Source of the DNA: Ignavibacteriales bacterium
Lineage (GTDB): Bacteria > Bacteroidota > Ignavibacteria > Ignavibacteriales > Melioribacteraceae
Length of the DNA: 64,000 nt
Reading direction: 5' to 3'
Assembly: GCA_021740915.1 (NCBI GenBank)
Contig: JAIOYW010000007.1
Location: forward strand, 124,001 to 188,000
This document shows positions 17,035-24,937 of the stretch, piece after piece; position 1 is the stretch's first letter; every line of letters starts with the position of its first letter. Below the pieces are notes generated by a model. It saw only the letters and a program-made list of their open reading frames with translations. It made no database searches and had not been told where the DNA came from. Position numbers and translations under genes: made by a program.

Positions 17035-17502
17035 TCATAGATTTGAATTAGTTGTTTTTTTAATGTTTTGATCCGAATAAACATCGGCAGGAGGAAGACT
17101 ATTTAACACAAGCTGAATAAGCCGCTCCTGTGAAGCTAATTTTTGCGAAGTATGATCAAGCCGGGACTGATAATTAGAATTAACGATGAACAGATATGAA
17201 CTGAGAGCCATCAATATGATGATCGCCGCAGCTCTGAACCATGTTTTGAAATTCCCGAAAGAAATACTTTGTGGATTTTTCTGCTCCCTTTGAGCAACTT
17301 TTTCTAAAATTGTGGAATCAAGATGTTCGGGAAATTCCTCAACAGAATTGCGTGTTGCTATGGAAAGCATACTAAGTCCCTTGAAATATGACCTGTGTTT
17401 TTCCGACTCAGATAAAATCGCAAAAAGCAGTGCTTCAGATTTTTTATCGAGTTCGTCATCTAAAAACATTTGTACCATTTCTTTAATTCTATTCTCATCC
17501 AT
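17035..17502 (-). CDS. putative membrane anti-sigma factor
   Basis: 155 residues. The first 85 residues are cytoplasmic and charged (MDENRIKEMVQMFLDDELDKKSEALLFAILSES), followed by one membrane segment (AAAIIILMALSSYLFIV, about 95-112) and a short periplasmic tail. It lacks the zinc-binding HxxxCxxC of ZAS-type anti-sigmas. Position 12 bases after an ECF sigma gene, with AAGGAG before the ATG, is the main evidence for an anti-sigma role; sequence alone would not prove it. Confidence 0.6.
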   Translation of the reverse strand: MDENRIKEMVQMFLDDELDKKSEALLFAILSESEKHRSYFKGLSMLSIATRNSVEEFPEHLDSTILEKVAQREQKNPQSISFGNFKTWFRAAAIIILMALSSYLFIVNSNYQSRLDHTSQKLASQERLIQLVLNSLPPADVYSDQNIKKTTNSNL

Positions 17503-17514
17503 CTTATTTCTCCT

Positions 17515-18027
17515 TCAGATAACTGCCTTCAGCCGTTCTATTAATTTTTGTCTGCTTTTGTATAATCTTGATTTCACAAGATTCTCTTCAATATTCAACA
17601 ACACTGAAATTTCCCGGTAACTTAATCCGGCATATTCCTTTAAAATGAACACTTCTTTCTGTTCCTGAGGCAGTTTTGATAATTCTCCGGAAAGCAGTTC
17701 ACTAAATTCCCTCATTTCTAATAGTCTGACACTATCATGAGTATCAGAGTCAGAGATGCTGGAATCATCCAGATCCGGCACCCTGATAATGTTCCTATTT
17801 TTTCTGAAATAGTCGTAAACCTCATTTCTGGCTACCCGAATAAGCCAATAATTAAAATCCTGCTGATTATTAATTGTGTTGAGATTTTCATAGAATTTTA
17901 GAAAAACATTCTGAACAATGTCCTCAGCCAGAAACCTGTCTGCCGTCATTTTGACGACATAATTAAACACTTTGGTCTTGTGCTTGTTGTATATTACCGT
18001 AAATCTTAAAAAATTATTTTCTGACAT
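17515..18027 (-). CDS. ECF-type RNA polymerase sigma factor
   Basis: 170 residues. Region 2 (FNYVVKMTADRFLAEDIVQNVFLKFYENL) and region 4 (LPQEQKEVFILKEYAGLSYREISVLLNIEENLVKSRLYKSRQKL) are both complete. I place the start at the second ATG (18027) because GAGGA lies 8 bases upstream of it; an ATG five codons earlier has no such signal. It heads an operon with a membrane anti-sigma and a TonB-domain protein. A GGCAAC-N17-CGTC pair upstream could be its own ECF-type promoter, implying autoregulation. Confidence 0.9.
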   Translation of the reverse strand: MSENNFLRFTVIYNKHKTKVFNYVVKMTADRFLAEDIVQNVFLKFYENLNTINNQQDFNYWLIRVARNEVYDYFRKNRNIIRVPDLDDSSISDSDTHDSVRLLEMREFSELLSGELSKLPQEQKEVFILKEYAGLSYREISVLLNIEENLVKSRLYKSRQKLIERLKAVI

Positions 18028-18048
18028 TTTATTTTTCCTCATTCAAAA

Positions 18049-18075
18049 GACGGATAAGTGAAGGGAAAAGTTGCC
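18049..18075 (-). promoter_or_regulatory. candidate ECF-type promoter, autoregulatory
   Basis: On the minus strand GGCAAC is followed after 17 bases by CGTC, the AAC/CGTC arrangement common to ECF promoters, ending 21 bases before the sigma factor start codon. Only one copy was found, so this is suggestive. Confidence 0.35.
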
Positions 18076-18147
18076 ATTCAAATTAATTTTTATTCACGTA
18101 TTTTTCGTCTGTTAATTTCTTGTTGGTATAATTAATTATGTACGGTT

Positions 18148-18909
18148 ATGGAAACTTATAAAGAGTTTAAGGGTTTTGCCAAGCTGCTTGCGGATAAAAG
18201 TAGCAAGATAATCAGTCAGTATTTTCGTTCTGGTATAGGTGTTGAAGTTAAAAAAGATCAATCGCCGGTAACTATTGCGGACAAAAAAGCAGAAGAAGTA
18301 ATGCGCGAATTGATTATGAATCATTATCCTGAACATGGTATTATCGGAGAAGAATTTGGACGACATAATGAATCATCAGATTTTGTATGGATTCTTGACC
18401 CTATTGACGGGACAAAAAGCTTTATAAGCGGAGCTCAGACCTTTGGCACGCTCATCGGGCTTACCTATAAAGGCTTGCCAGTTCTTGGAGTAATCAATCA
18501 GCCTATTCTAAAAGAATTTATGATTGGTGATAATAACCTAACGTTACTCAATGATTCAAAGGTAGAAATCCGCGAATGTTTAAACCCGGAAGATGCGCTG
18601 CTGCTGACAACCGATCATCTGCAGGTCCTGCATTATCATCATGCTGAAAAATATGAGTCGTTCATTCGAAGGGTGAAATTGTACAGAAACTGGGGCGACT
18701 GTTACGGCTACCATCTTCTCGCAGCCGGATTTGCTGATATTATGATCGACCCGATAATGAATATCTGGGATATGACTGCTTTAATTCCGGTTGTCAGAGG
18801 CGCCGGCGGAGTTATCACCGATTATCAGGGGAATGAACCGCTTTTAGGAAACAGTATAGTTGCAGCAAACCCCCGTTTACATCCAATTGTGATAACGGCT
18901 CTCAACTGA
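18148..18909 (+). CDS. inositol-monophosphatase family protein, histidinol-phosphatase (HisN) type
   Basis: 253 residues. Metal-binding motifs are GEEFG (about 72), DPIDGTKSFISG (about 85-96) and the second WDMTALIPVVRGAGG (about 210). The DGTKSF variant with an aromatic-rich MANWGDCYGYHLLA-like region (RNWGDCYGYHLLAAG) favours the histidinol-phosphatase HisN branch over SuhB or CysQ, but no his genes are near. A TATAAT lies about 20 bases upstream of the start. It is divergent from the ECF operon and runs into a convergent small gene 6 bases beyond its stop. Confidence 0.78.
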   Translation: METYKEFKGFAKLLADKSSKIISQYFRSGIGVEVKKDQSPVTIADKKAEEVMRELIMNHYPEHGIIGEEFGRHNESSDFVWILDPIDGTKSFISGAQTFGTLIGLTYKGLPVLGVINQPILKEFMIGDNNLTLLNDSKVEIRECLNPEDALLLTTDHLQVLHYHHAEKYESFIRRVKLYRNWGDCYGYHLLAAGFADIMIDPIMNIWDMTALIPVVRGAGGVITDYQGNEPLLGNSIVAANPRLHPIVITALN

Positions 18910-18915
18910 AAATTA

Positions 18916-19245
18916 TTAATCCGACAAGGATTTTTTAATATGTCCTCTGGCAATCAGACTATCGTAAGAACGGTAAACAGTGAGCCGCGTTTCAATACTC
19001 TCGTAAATTCCGGTTGACGTTATCTTAACACCCATTACCTCTTTCGAAATTTTAACTGAGGCAACAAGTTTATCTTTATCAATAAGATCTCTGTCTAAAG
19101 TTTGTTTGGAATCAGGGATATTTGAATAAGCCCAGAAAAGTCCTTTCTTTGCGTTCGTATAAGAGAGATCGAGTTTTTGCTCAAATTCTATCTGAGCGAT
19201 AGTGGTGATGAATGGGACAAGAAATAGAAGGATCATTTTTTGCAT
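18916..19245 (-). CDS. small exported protein of unknown function
   Basis: 109 residues with a signal peptide (MQKMILLFLVPFITTIAQ) and a soluble remainder of mixed beta character (KLVASVKISKEVMGVKITSTGIYESIETRLTVYRSYDSL). AGGATTAA supports the start. No family recognised, no cysteines, no lipobox. The end of the gene is only 6 bases from the convergent phosphatase stop. Confidence 0.55.
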   Translation of the reverse strand: MQKMILLFLVPFITTIAQIEFEQKLDLSYTNAKKGLFWAYSNIPDSKQTLDRDLIDKDKLVASVKISKEVMGVKITSTGIYESIETRLTVYRSYDSLIARGHIKKSLSD

Positions 19246-19386
19246 GTTAATCCTGCTGTATTATTAATTGATTATTAAATCTCCCCGATAATGCCCGGGT
19301 TGATGCTGTTTTTTATCACTTCAACTTAAGGTGAATGTTCATTTTGTTTAGGGTTTTTGTTAAAATATCTCGACAGCTCCTAATAA

Positions 19387-21228
19387 TTATTTGAGGTAAA
19401 GCATAGCCTTGACCACATAATTATCACCAACCTTAAGCCGGTAGAAGTAAGGTCCGCTTGCAAGTCTCGATTTCTCCGCGTTAAAAACATACTCATGAAC
19501 TCCGGGAGCAAGAAATCCCTTGAAAAGCTCTGTAATTATTTCTCCGGATACATTAAAAATATCAAGAGTCACATCTGTACTTTCAGATAATTCGAAACGA
19601 ATTCTCGTTTCAGGATTGAATGGGTTCGGGTAATTCTGGAATAATTGGTAAGTGGCAGGAATTATGCTTTCTTCTGTGTCCAGATTCGTGGGTAACCCTG
19701 AATAGACTATTCTGAAAGCATCCCCGATAACGCTACCTGTATTGTTGCCTTCTAAAGTGACGGAGATTTCAGAGGTTTCCTGAAAAGATATCTCAGTCAG
19801 AAAATTCCACTGGGCACCGCTTATTTTTTGATTTTTCTCAAGGACTTTCTCCTCTCCCCCGTATGATAAAATAATCCGTGTATTATATGAGTTCGAGTCA
19901 GAGGCAGGCCACCAGCCATAGATGTCATATTTACCGGGAGGGACATCTTCTTTTCTGTATGTAATAGATGAATTCTGGCTGAGTGAAGTATAATTCTCTC
20001 CAAAAAAATCCAGCCCGGCATCAGAATTATGATAGATTCCGGAAATAATTGCGCTGTTATTATCCAGCAGCATACGGCGAGGATGAGAAATCTCGAGAAA
20101 CTCGGCTATCGAATAAACTGTCCGCTCACCAATAAATTTAAGATTTTCGTTTGAAACCCACTCGTCATTTGAGTATTGATCATAAGGTGTTTCATAAGTG
20201 AGCGCCACTACCTGATCGCCATAATTATTCCAGAGCCACCCTTCGGGATAGATTGACTTCAATGAAGACTCATTAACATCTTCCTTCGCAAAATAGGGGT
20301 TGTCACTTGTATTAAGGTTTGTAAACTGATATTGACGGCGGTAAAAATAATTGCTGGTGGAAGCGGCAGTATGGACATAAAATGTACAGGAGGAACTTGC
20401 AATTGAATGGAGATTCAGAAATATACTGAAAACCTTTTCCGAATTCAGTTGTGCCATCCGGATTTTCATCAATTTCACCTCAGTACTGGTCTGATCATCA
20501 GGTTTACTCCAGTTTGATTCAAGATCGACACCTGAAAAATTTGTTCGTGATCTTCCGAAAAACACTCCTTCCGGATTATAGGTCGGAATCAGATAAAACT
20601 TGATACGTTGCAGGTAATAATCAATTAATGAATCCCCGCTTAACAGAGTCTCAACAATACCTTCCCAATGATATGAGGATGGAGTTTCCCCCGGATGCGT
20701 CCTGGCGTGTATCCAAACAGCATACTTTTCAGAATCCGGAACTGTTGTATCTGTAACTTTCATACAATAAATCGGAAAGTTTTGATCTGTTTGTCCAATA
20801 GTATCATAGCTGCAAAATGGATTCAGCGCCCATTCATCAAGTTTTTCCTTTATATACGAAATATTGTACGGAATATAATATGCCACAAAAACAGTATCCT
20901 GCTCAAATGTTTTCATAAACAGATTCATCGAGGGGGATTCCTGAGAAGTAAAACGGACAAAATCCCTGTTGTTATAGGAATAGAGAGGACGGTGCACATC
21001 AGAATTCTCAACCCTGACACTGATAAATCTACCCCACACACCCGAAATTCTGAAATAAAACCACCGCCCGCCAATATCTTCCCTTGTCCTGACCACATAA
21101 TTAACAGAATCTGTGGTTGTGACGGATGCAATATTTCCGCTTTCAAAATCAGCATCGAATGTGATAGACTGACTGAATGAATTAATAGTAAAGAAAAACA
21201 CCAGGGTAATGAAAACGATTATTTTCAT
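19387..21228 (-). CDS. T9SS-secreted M14 zinc carboxypeptidase with golvesin-like domain
   Basis: 613 residues. Signal peptide, an N-terminal beta-rich domain as in cytosolic-carboxypeptidase-like M14 enzymes (about 20-140), then the catalytic domain: zinc ligands in HPGE (about 179-182), the third ligand in NLHSIASSS (about 272), and the catalytic Glu in LTYETPYD (about 344). Residues 400-510 resemble the golvesin/xanthan-lyase C-terminal module (PPGKYDIYGWWPAS, GDAFRIVYSG). The end is a T9SS sorting domain (NYPNPFNPETRIRF, SGPYFYRLKVG). Predicted to trim C-terminal residues of extracellular peptides or peptidoglycan. A long CRP-like palindrome lies upstream, shared with the divergent small gene. 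Confidence 0.88.
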   Translation of the reverse strand: MKIIVFITLVFFFTINSFSQSITFDADFESGNIASVTTTDSVNYVVRTREDIGGRWFYFRISGVWGRFISVRVENSDVHRPLYSYNNRDFVRFTSQESPSMNLFMKTFEQDTVFVAYYIPYNISYIKEKLDEWALNPFCSYDTIGQTDQNFPIYCMKVTDTTVPDSEKYAVWIHARTHPGETPSSYHWEGIVETLLSGDSLIDYYLQRIKFYLIPTYNPEGVFFGRSRTNFSGVDLESNWSKPDDQTSTEVKLMKIRMAQLNSEKVFSIFLNLHSIASSSCTFYVHTAASTSNYFYRRQYQFTNLNTSDNPYFAKEDVNESSLKSIYPEGWLWNNYGDQVVALTYETPYDQYSNDEWVSNENLKFIGERTVYSIAEFLEISHPRRMLLDNNSAIISGIYHNSDAGLDFFGENYTSLSQNSSITYRKEDVPPGKYDIYGWWPASDSNSYNTRIILSYGGEEKVLEKNQKISGAQWNFLTEISFQETSEISVTLEGNNTGSVIGDAFRIVYSGLPTNLDTEESIIPATYQLFQNYPNPFNPETRIRFELSESTDVTLDIFNVSGEIITELFKGFLAPGVHEYVFNAEKSRLASGPYFYRLKVGDNYVVKAMLYLK

Positions 21229-21271
21229 GATGCGTCTTATCCTTTGTGGAATTAAGAGATTCCGCAGAAAA

Positions 21272-21305
21272 TATTCTTTTTGTGAACATCGTCACAAAAA
21301 GAATA
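21272..21305. promoter_or_regulatory. 34-bp palindrome containing TGTGA-N6-TCACA in a divergent promoter region
   Basis: Perfect 14-base arms, TATTCTTTTTGTGA and TCACAAAAAGAATA, around ACATCG. The core TGTGA-N6-TCACA (21281-21296) is an exact CRP-family operator. As it lies between divergent genes (M14 carboxypeptidase and an 80-residue membrane protein), it is not a terminator; an operator serving both sides is more likely. Confidence 0.55.
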
Positions 21306-21358
21306 ATAAAAAATTATTAGTATTGTTTAAAGTAAAAAATATCATTTAGAACTCAGCA

Positions 21359-21601
21359 ATGAAACCAATAAGTGAAAACATCCAGAAATTTGTATTCTCT
21401 CCATTTTATGCAGGACTATATGGCTTTGCTGCTTTATTTACAATTATTATGGGAATCAGACTGTTTGAAAATCTCATGGTCTCGACATCTTTCCTTATAG
21501 CTGATCTGCCAGACCTTAAAACTTCTATGATCGGGTTTGGAGTATTATTCTTATATCAGCTCGGTAAAAATATTTTCAAAGAAATGAAGGTTAAGGATTA
21601 A
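21359..21601 (+). CDS. small membrane protein of unknown function
   Basis: 80 residues with two membrane segments (FYAGLYGFAALFTIIMGIRLF and TSMIGFGVLFLYQLGKNIF), both termini likely cytoplasmic. No family recognised. It is divergent from the M14 gene across the CRP-like palindrome. Its TAA stop is interlocked with the prfA stop on the other strand (they share two bases). No strong ribosome binding site is seen. Confidence 0.5.
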   Translation: MKPISENIQKFVFSPFYAGLYGFAALFTIIMGIRLFENLMVSTSFLIADLPDLKTSMIGFGVLFLYQLGKNIFKEMKVKD

Positions 21602-22665
21602 GCTTTCATTTTTTCAGTAATATCAGCAATTTTAAGTTTTTCAATAAGTTCGTTCAGATCCCCTTCCATAATATTTGAGAGATTGTACAAAGTAAGTCCG
21701 ATCCGATGATCTGTAACGCGATTCTGTGGATAATTATACGTTCTTATTTTATCGCTTCTATCACCCGATTTAACCATTGTCTTACGTTGTGCAGCTATCT
21801 GATCATTCATTTCGCGCTGTTTGATATCATATAACCGTGCCTTCAGCACTTTCATGGCTTTCTGGCGGTTTTTTAGCTGTGATCTCTCATCCTGACACTG
21901 TACAACAATTCCTGTAGGAATGTGAATTATTCTGATTGCCGTTTCAACTTTATTTACGTTCTGCCCCCCGGCGCCGCCACTTCTGAAAACATCGATTCGA
22001 AGATCATTCTGATCAATATCAACCTGAACATCTTCAACTTCAGGCATAACAACCACAGAGGCTGCCGAGGTATGTATCCTGCCGCTGGCTTCAGTCGCAG
22101 GCACTCGCTGCACCCTATGCACTCCGCTCTCGAACTTGAGGTCACCAAAAACACTTTTACCTGAAAGACTAAAAACTACCTCCTTCAAACCGCCGGCACC
22201 CGATTCATTCATGTCAATATATTCCAGTTTCCAACCCCTGACTTCAGAATATCTTGAATACATTCGAAGAAGATCGGCAGCAAAAATCCCAGCCTCATCC
22301 CCGCCTGTTCCAGCCCTGATCTCCACGATTACATCTTTTTCATCGTTTGGATCTTTTGGTATGAGAAGGACTTTTATTTCTTCCTCCATAGATTCTTTTT
22401 TAGCCCTTAATTCATCCATCTCTTCTGATGCAATTTCAACAAGTTCTTTATCATCGGAATTAGCTAAAATTTCTCTATTCTCTTTCACCTGGTCAGTGAT
22501 CTTCTTATACCTGATGTATGCTTCAACGATCTCCGCGAGTTCACTTCTTTCCCTGCTGAGCCTGATTAATTTTTCCTGGTCCGATAAAATCGAAGGGTCA
22601 GAAAGTTCGCTTTCAATCTTATCGTATTTGTCTTTTATCCCTTCAAGTCTCTCAACTAATTCCAT
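21598..22665 (-). CDS. prfA: peptide chain release factor 1
   Basis: 355 residues, normal length. The PxT codon-recognition motif of RF1 is present (VQRVPATEASGRIHTS, PAT), and the peptidyl-hydrolysis GGQ is in FRSGGAGGQNVNKVETA. It terminates at UAA and UAG. GAGGAA precedes the ATG. prfA is normally followed or preceded by prmC (the methylase of the GGQ glutamine); here the upstream neighbour is a glycosyltransferase and no prmC is in the window. Confidence 0.97.
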   Translation of the reverse strand: MELVERLEGIKDKYDKIESELSDPSILSDQEKLIRLSRERSELAEIVEAYIRYKKITDQVKENREILANSDDKELVEIASEEMDELRAKKESMEEEIKVLLIPKDPNDEKDVIVEIRAGTGGDEAGIFAADLLRMYSRYSEVRGWKLEYIDMNESGAGGLKEVVFSLSGKSVFGDLKFESGVHRVQRVPATEASGRIHTSAASVVVMPEVEDVQVDIDQNDLRIDVFRSGGAGGQNVNKVETAIRIIHIPTGIVVQCQDERSQLKNRQKAMKVLKARLYDIKQREMNDQIAAQRKTMVKSGDRSDKIRTYNYPQNRVTDHRIGLTLYNLSNIMEGDLNELIEKLKIADITEKMKA

Positions 22666-22718
22666 AATTCCTCATATTAATAGATCAAAATTAACGAAAA
22701 ATTTCGTCCTAATGTCGA

Positions 22719-23999
22719 TCAATCATTCTGTGAAACATCATTAAACAGTTTATTTTCCAAACATTTGATAATATCATGAGCCGATTTAATATCCCCAAGC
22801 GGATGCTTTTTAAAATCATTTTGACGATCAGTTAGCGATAAAAATTCGCTTAGTGCTAAGTTGAATTTCAACGAAGGATATTGGGAAGCCCTCAGATAAT
22901 GAACAAATTTAAGTGTCTTAAAGCCGTCAAACCATCTCATTTTTTGGAGGTTAAGTGAAGATTCGGTTTTTGAATTCTTAATGATATTCTGTAACGATTC
23001 AATTAGTTTGATCTGGTCAAAAAAATCAGCGAGATTTGGTTCGACAGCCAGAATCGAATCACGGATTTCATAAGGATTGGCATCAATCTTCATGAATATT
23101 TCGAGCCATTGTTTCAGAAGAATAAATATCCGGGGATCATAGAGTGAAGTATCAATTGCGTTGTTTACAAAATACTTCTGCATCGTCCTGCCAGTTCCGA
23201 AGGGAACGCGGTCAGAAACCCTAGCCGATGGATAAACATAACAATTTATTCGATGGGTCTGATAATTTTTTCTCAATTTCTCCATAAAATAGAAATCTTC
23301 CGCTGCCTTTCTTTTATTCATTCCTTCAGTTTTTATGTAAGCATCCGCAGTACACATCATTGTTGAGCCGATCGTATGCTGAGCATAGGGAGAACCGGCA
23401 TAAAGCAGTCCGCATACATAATATCTCAGATAAATCTCGTACATCATTATCGAATCATTATGAAATTTGTCCCAGGGCATAGTATGTGAAAATTCTGCAT
23501 ATGCCGTTTCCACTCCCTCTAAATTAAATTTCCAAAATATTTTTTCAAGATAATTTTCTGAAATAAGACAATCTGCATCGAGACAAATAATTATTTTTCG
23601 GCCATTTAAAAAGGGTAAAACTGCATCCATCCCAATTTTCCTTGCCAGCCCGACACCCGCGTTTTTATCTTCCAGTTCGCAGCCGGGTGAAAAAGCATCA
23701 ATAAATCCAATATTCGGAAATTCATTTTTTTCAATTATAGAAATAATATGTCCCAGGTAGTCTGAATTGTTTTTTCGTATTTTTTCATCCGCAGATACGC
23801 TGTTGTTAATTACGAACAAAAACAATGTTTCCTTGGAAAACTCATGGTCATTTTTCTGCAATGAACCAATAAGTTCTCCGGGGTGAACAGTTTCATTAAA
23901 AACTGGTATTATTACTGCTGCTTTAAACAACTTTGCAGGATGGGGTGAAATAGTATAATTTCCGTAACGGTACTTATTCAGATACTTTTCGATTGACAT
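22719..23999 (-). CDS. glycosyltransferase family 2-like protein
   Basis: 426 residues. The GT-A fold start is KAAVIIPVFNETVHPGELIGSL (about 26-48) and the nucleotide-sugar metal motif is IICLDADC (about 140). Additional motifs are KIGMDAVLPF and AEDFYFMEKLRKNY (ED acid pair). The rest is helical, with no membrane helices, so it is a soluble or peripheral transferase. Donor and acceptor are unknown. It sits 11 bases downstream of miaA in a same-strand run (kinase, miaA, transferase, prfA), probably co-transcribed. Confidence 0.75.
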   Translation of the reverse strand: MSIEKYLNKYRYGNYTISPHPAKLFKAAVIIPVFNETVHPGELIGSLQKNDHEFSKETLFLFVINNSVSADEKIRKNNSDYLGHIISIIEKNEFPNIGFIDAFSPGCELEDKNAGVGLARKIGMDAVLPFLNGRKIIICLDADCLISENYLEKIFWKFNLEGVETAYAEFSHTMPWDKFHNDSIMMYEIYLRYYVCGLLYAGSPYAQHTIGSTMMCTADAYIKTEGMNKRKAAEDFYFMEKLRKNYQTHRINCYVYPSARVSDRVPFGTGRTMQKYFVNNAIDTSLYDPRIFILLKQWLEIFMKIDANPYEIRDSILAVEPNLADFFDQIKLIESLQNIIKNSKTESSLNLQKMRWFDGFKTLKFVHYLRASQYPSLKFNLALSEFLSLTDRQNDFKKHPLGDIKSAHDIIKCLENKLFNDVSQND

Positions 24000-24010
24000 A
24001 AATAGCTAGC

Positions 24011-24928
24011 TCAGACCCTTTTGAATCCTGCTGATGCCACAATCTCGGCAGCAATGTCAATATTGCCATTGCTGACTGCATGGACAGAATATCCCTCTTT
24101 TTCTATTTTTCTAACCCAGGTTCGCTGCTTTTTTGCGAACTCAGTTATTGCGCTTCTGAGTTTTTGATACATATCATTATAATTCAATTCGTTCAGAAGA
24201 TACATTGATAAGAATTTATATTCAAGTCCAAGAAAACGCAACTTTTCGTGGGAAATACCGGAAGCTATGAGTTCCTCAGCCTCCTGTATCATCCCTGATT
24301 TCAGCCTTTCCTTAAGCCGACTGTCAATCTTATTTTTTATTATATCGTTGGGGTATGAGGGACAGAGAATAAGGGGATTTATTTGAATTGGTTTTAATTC
24401 AATTCCAATTTTTTCTGACTCAAGCACAAGAATTTTTCTGATTATTCTTGTTTTTTTCTGTGTATCAGTCGTGTTGTGCAAAGCATTAGATAATGAATAA
24501 AGAATTTCCAGCAATTGCCCTTCAGACATTTTTTCCAATTCCTGGGATCTGCCCGCAGAATAAATTAATTCCGGCAGACTGTAACGGGCAAGGAGTGCGT
24601 GAAGATAAAGAAAAGTCCCTCCGACAATAAACGGGACTTTATCTCTTTTTACGATATCATTAAAAACTTTATTAAAATCTGAGATATAATGGTATAAATC
24701 ATACTCAATTGAAAGATCAGCGACATCTATAAGATGATGAGGGATTAGTTGACCATTCACAAAATAATCATCATAGTCCTTCCCGACCCCAAGGTTTAAT
24801 TCCTTGTAAACCTGTCTTGAATCAACTGATATGATTTCTCCATTGAAGCTGCTTGAAAGAATTGAGGCAAATCTGGTTTTCCCCGTTGCAGTTGGGCCTA
24901 AAACCATGACGCAATTATTTATATTCAT
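24011..24928 (-). CDS. miaA: tRNA dimethylallyltransferase MiaA
   Basis: 305 residues. P-loop GPTATGKT at 11-18, then FNGEIISVDSRQVYKELNLGVGKD (substrate motif), PHHLIDV and IVGGTFLYLHALL. It transfers a dimethylallyl group to A37 of tRNAs reading UNN codons. Starts 9 bases after the histidine kinase gene, so the two are likely co-transcribed. The usual ETRQ-type DXXR and C-terminal AKRQRTW (here AKKQRTWVRK) elements are conserved. Confidence 0.96.
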   Translation of the reverse strand: MNINNCVMVLGPTATGKTRFASILSSSFNGEIISVDSRQVYKELNLGVGKDYDDYFVNGQLIPHHLIDVADLSIEYDLYHYISDFNKVFNDIVKRDKVPFIVGGTFLYLHALLARYSLPELIYSAGRSQELEKMSEGQLLEILYSLSNALHNTTDTQKKTRIIRKILVLESEKIGIELKPIQINPLILCPSYPNDIIKNKIDSRLKERLKSGMIQEAEELIASGISHEKLRFLGLEYKFLSMYLLNELNYNDMYQKLRSAITEFAKKQRTWVRKIEKEGYSVHAVSNGNIDIAAEIVASAGFKRV

Positions 24929-24937
24929 TTGGAGGCG

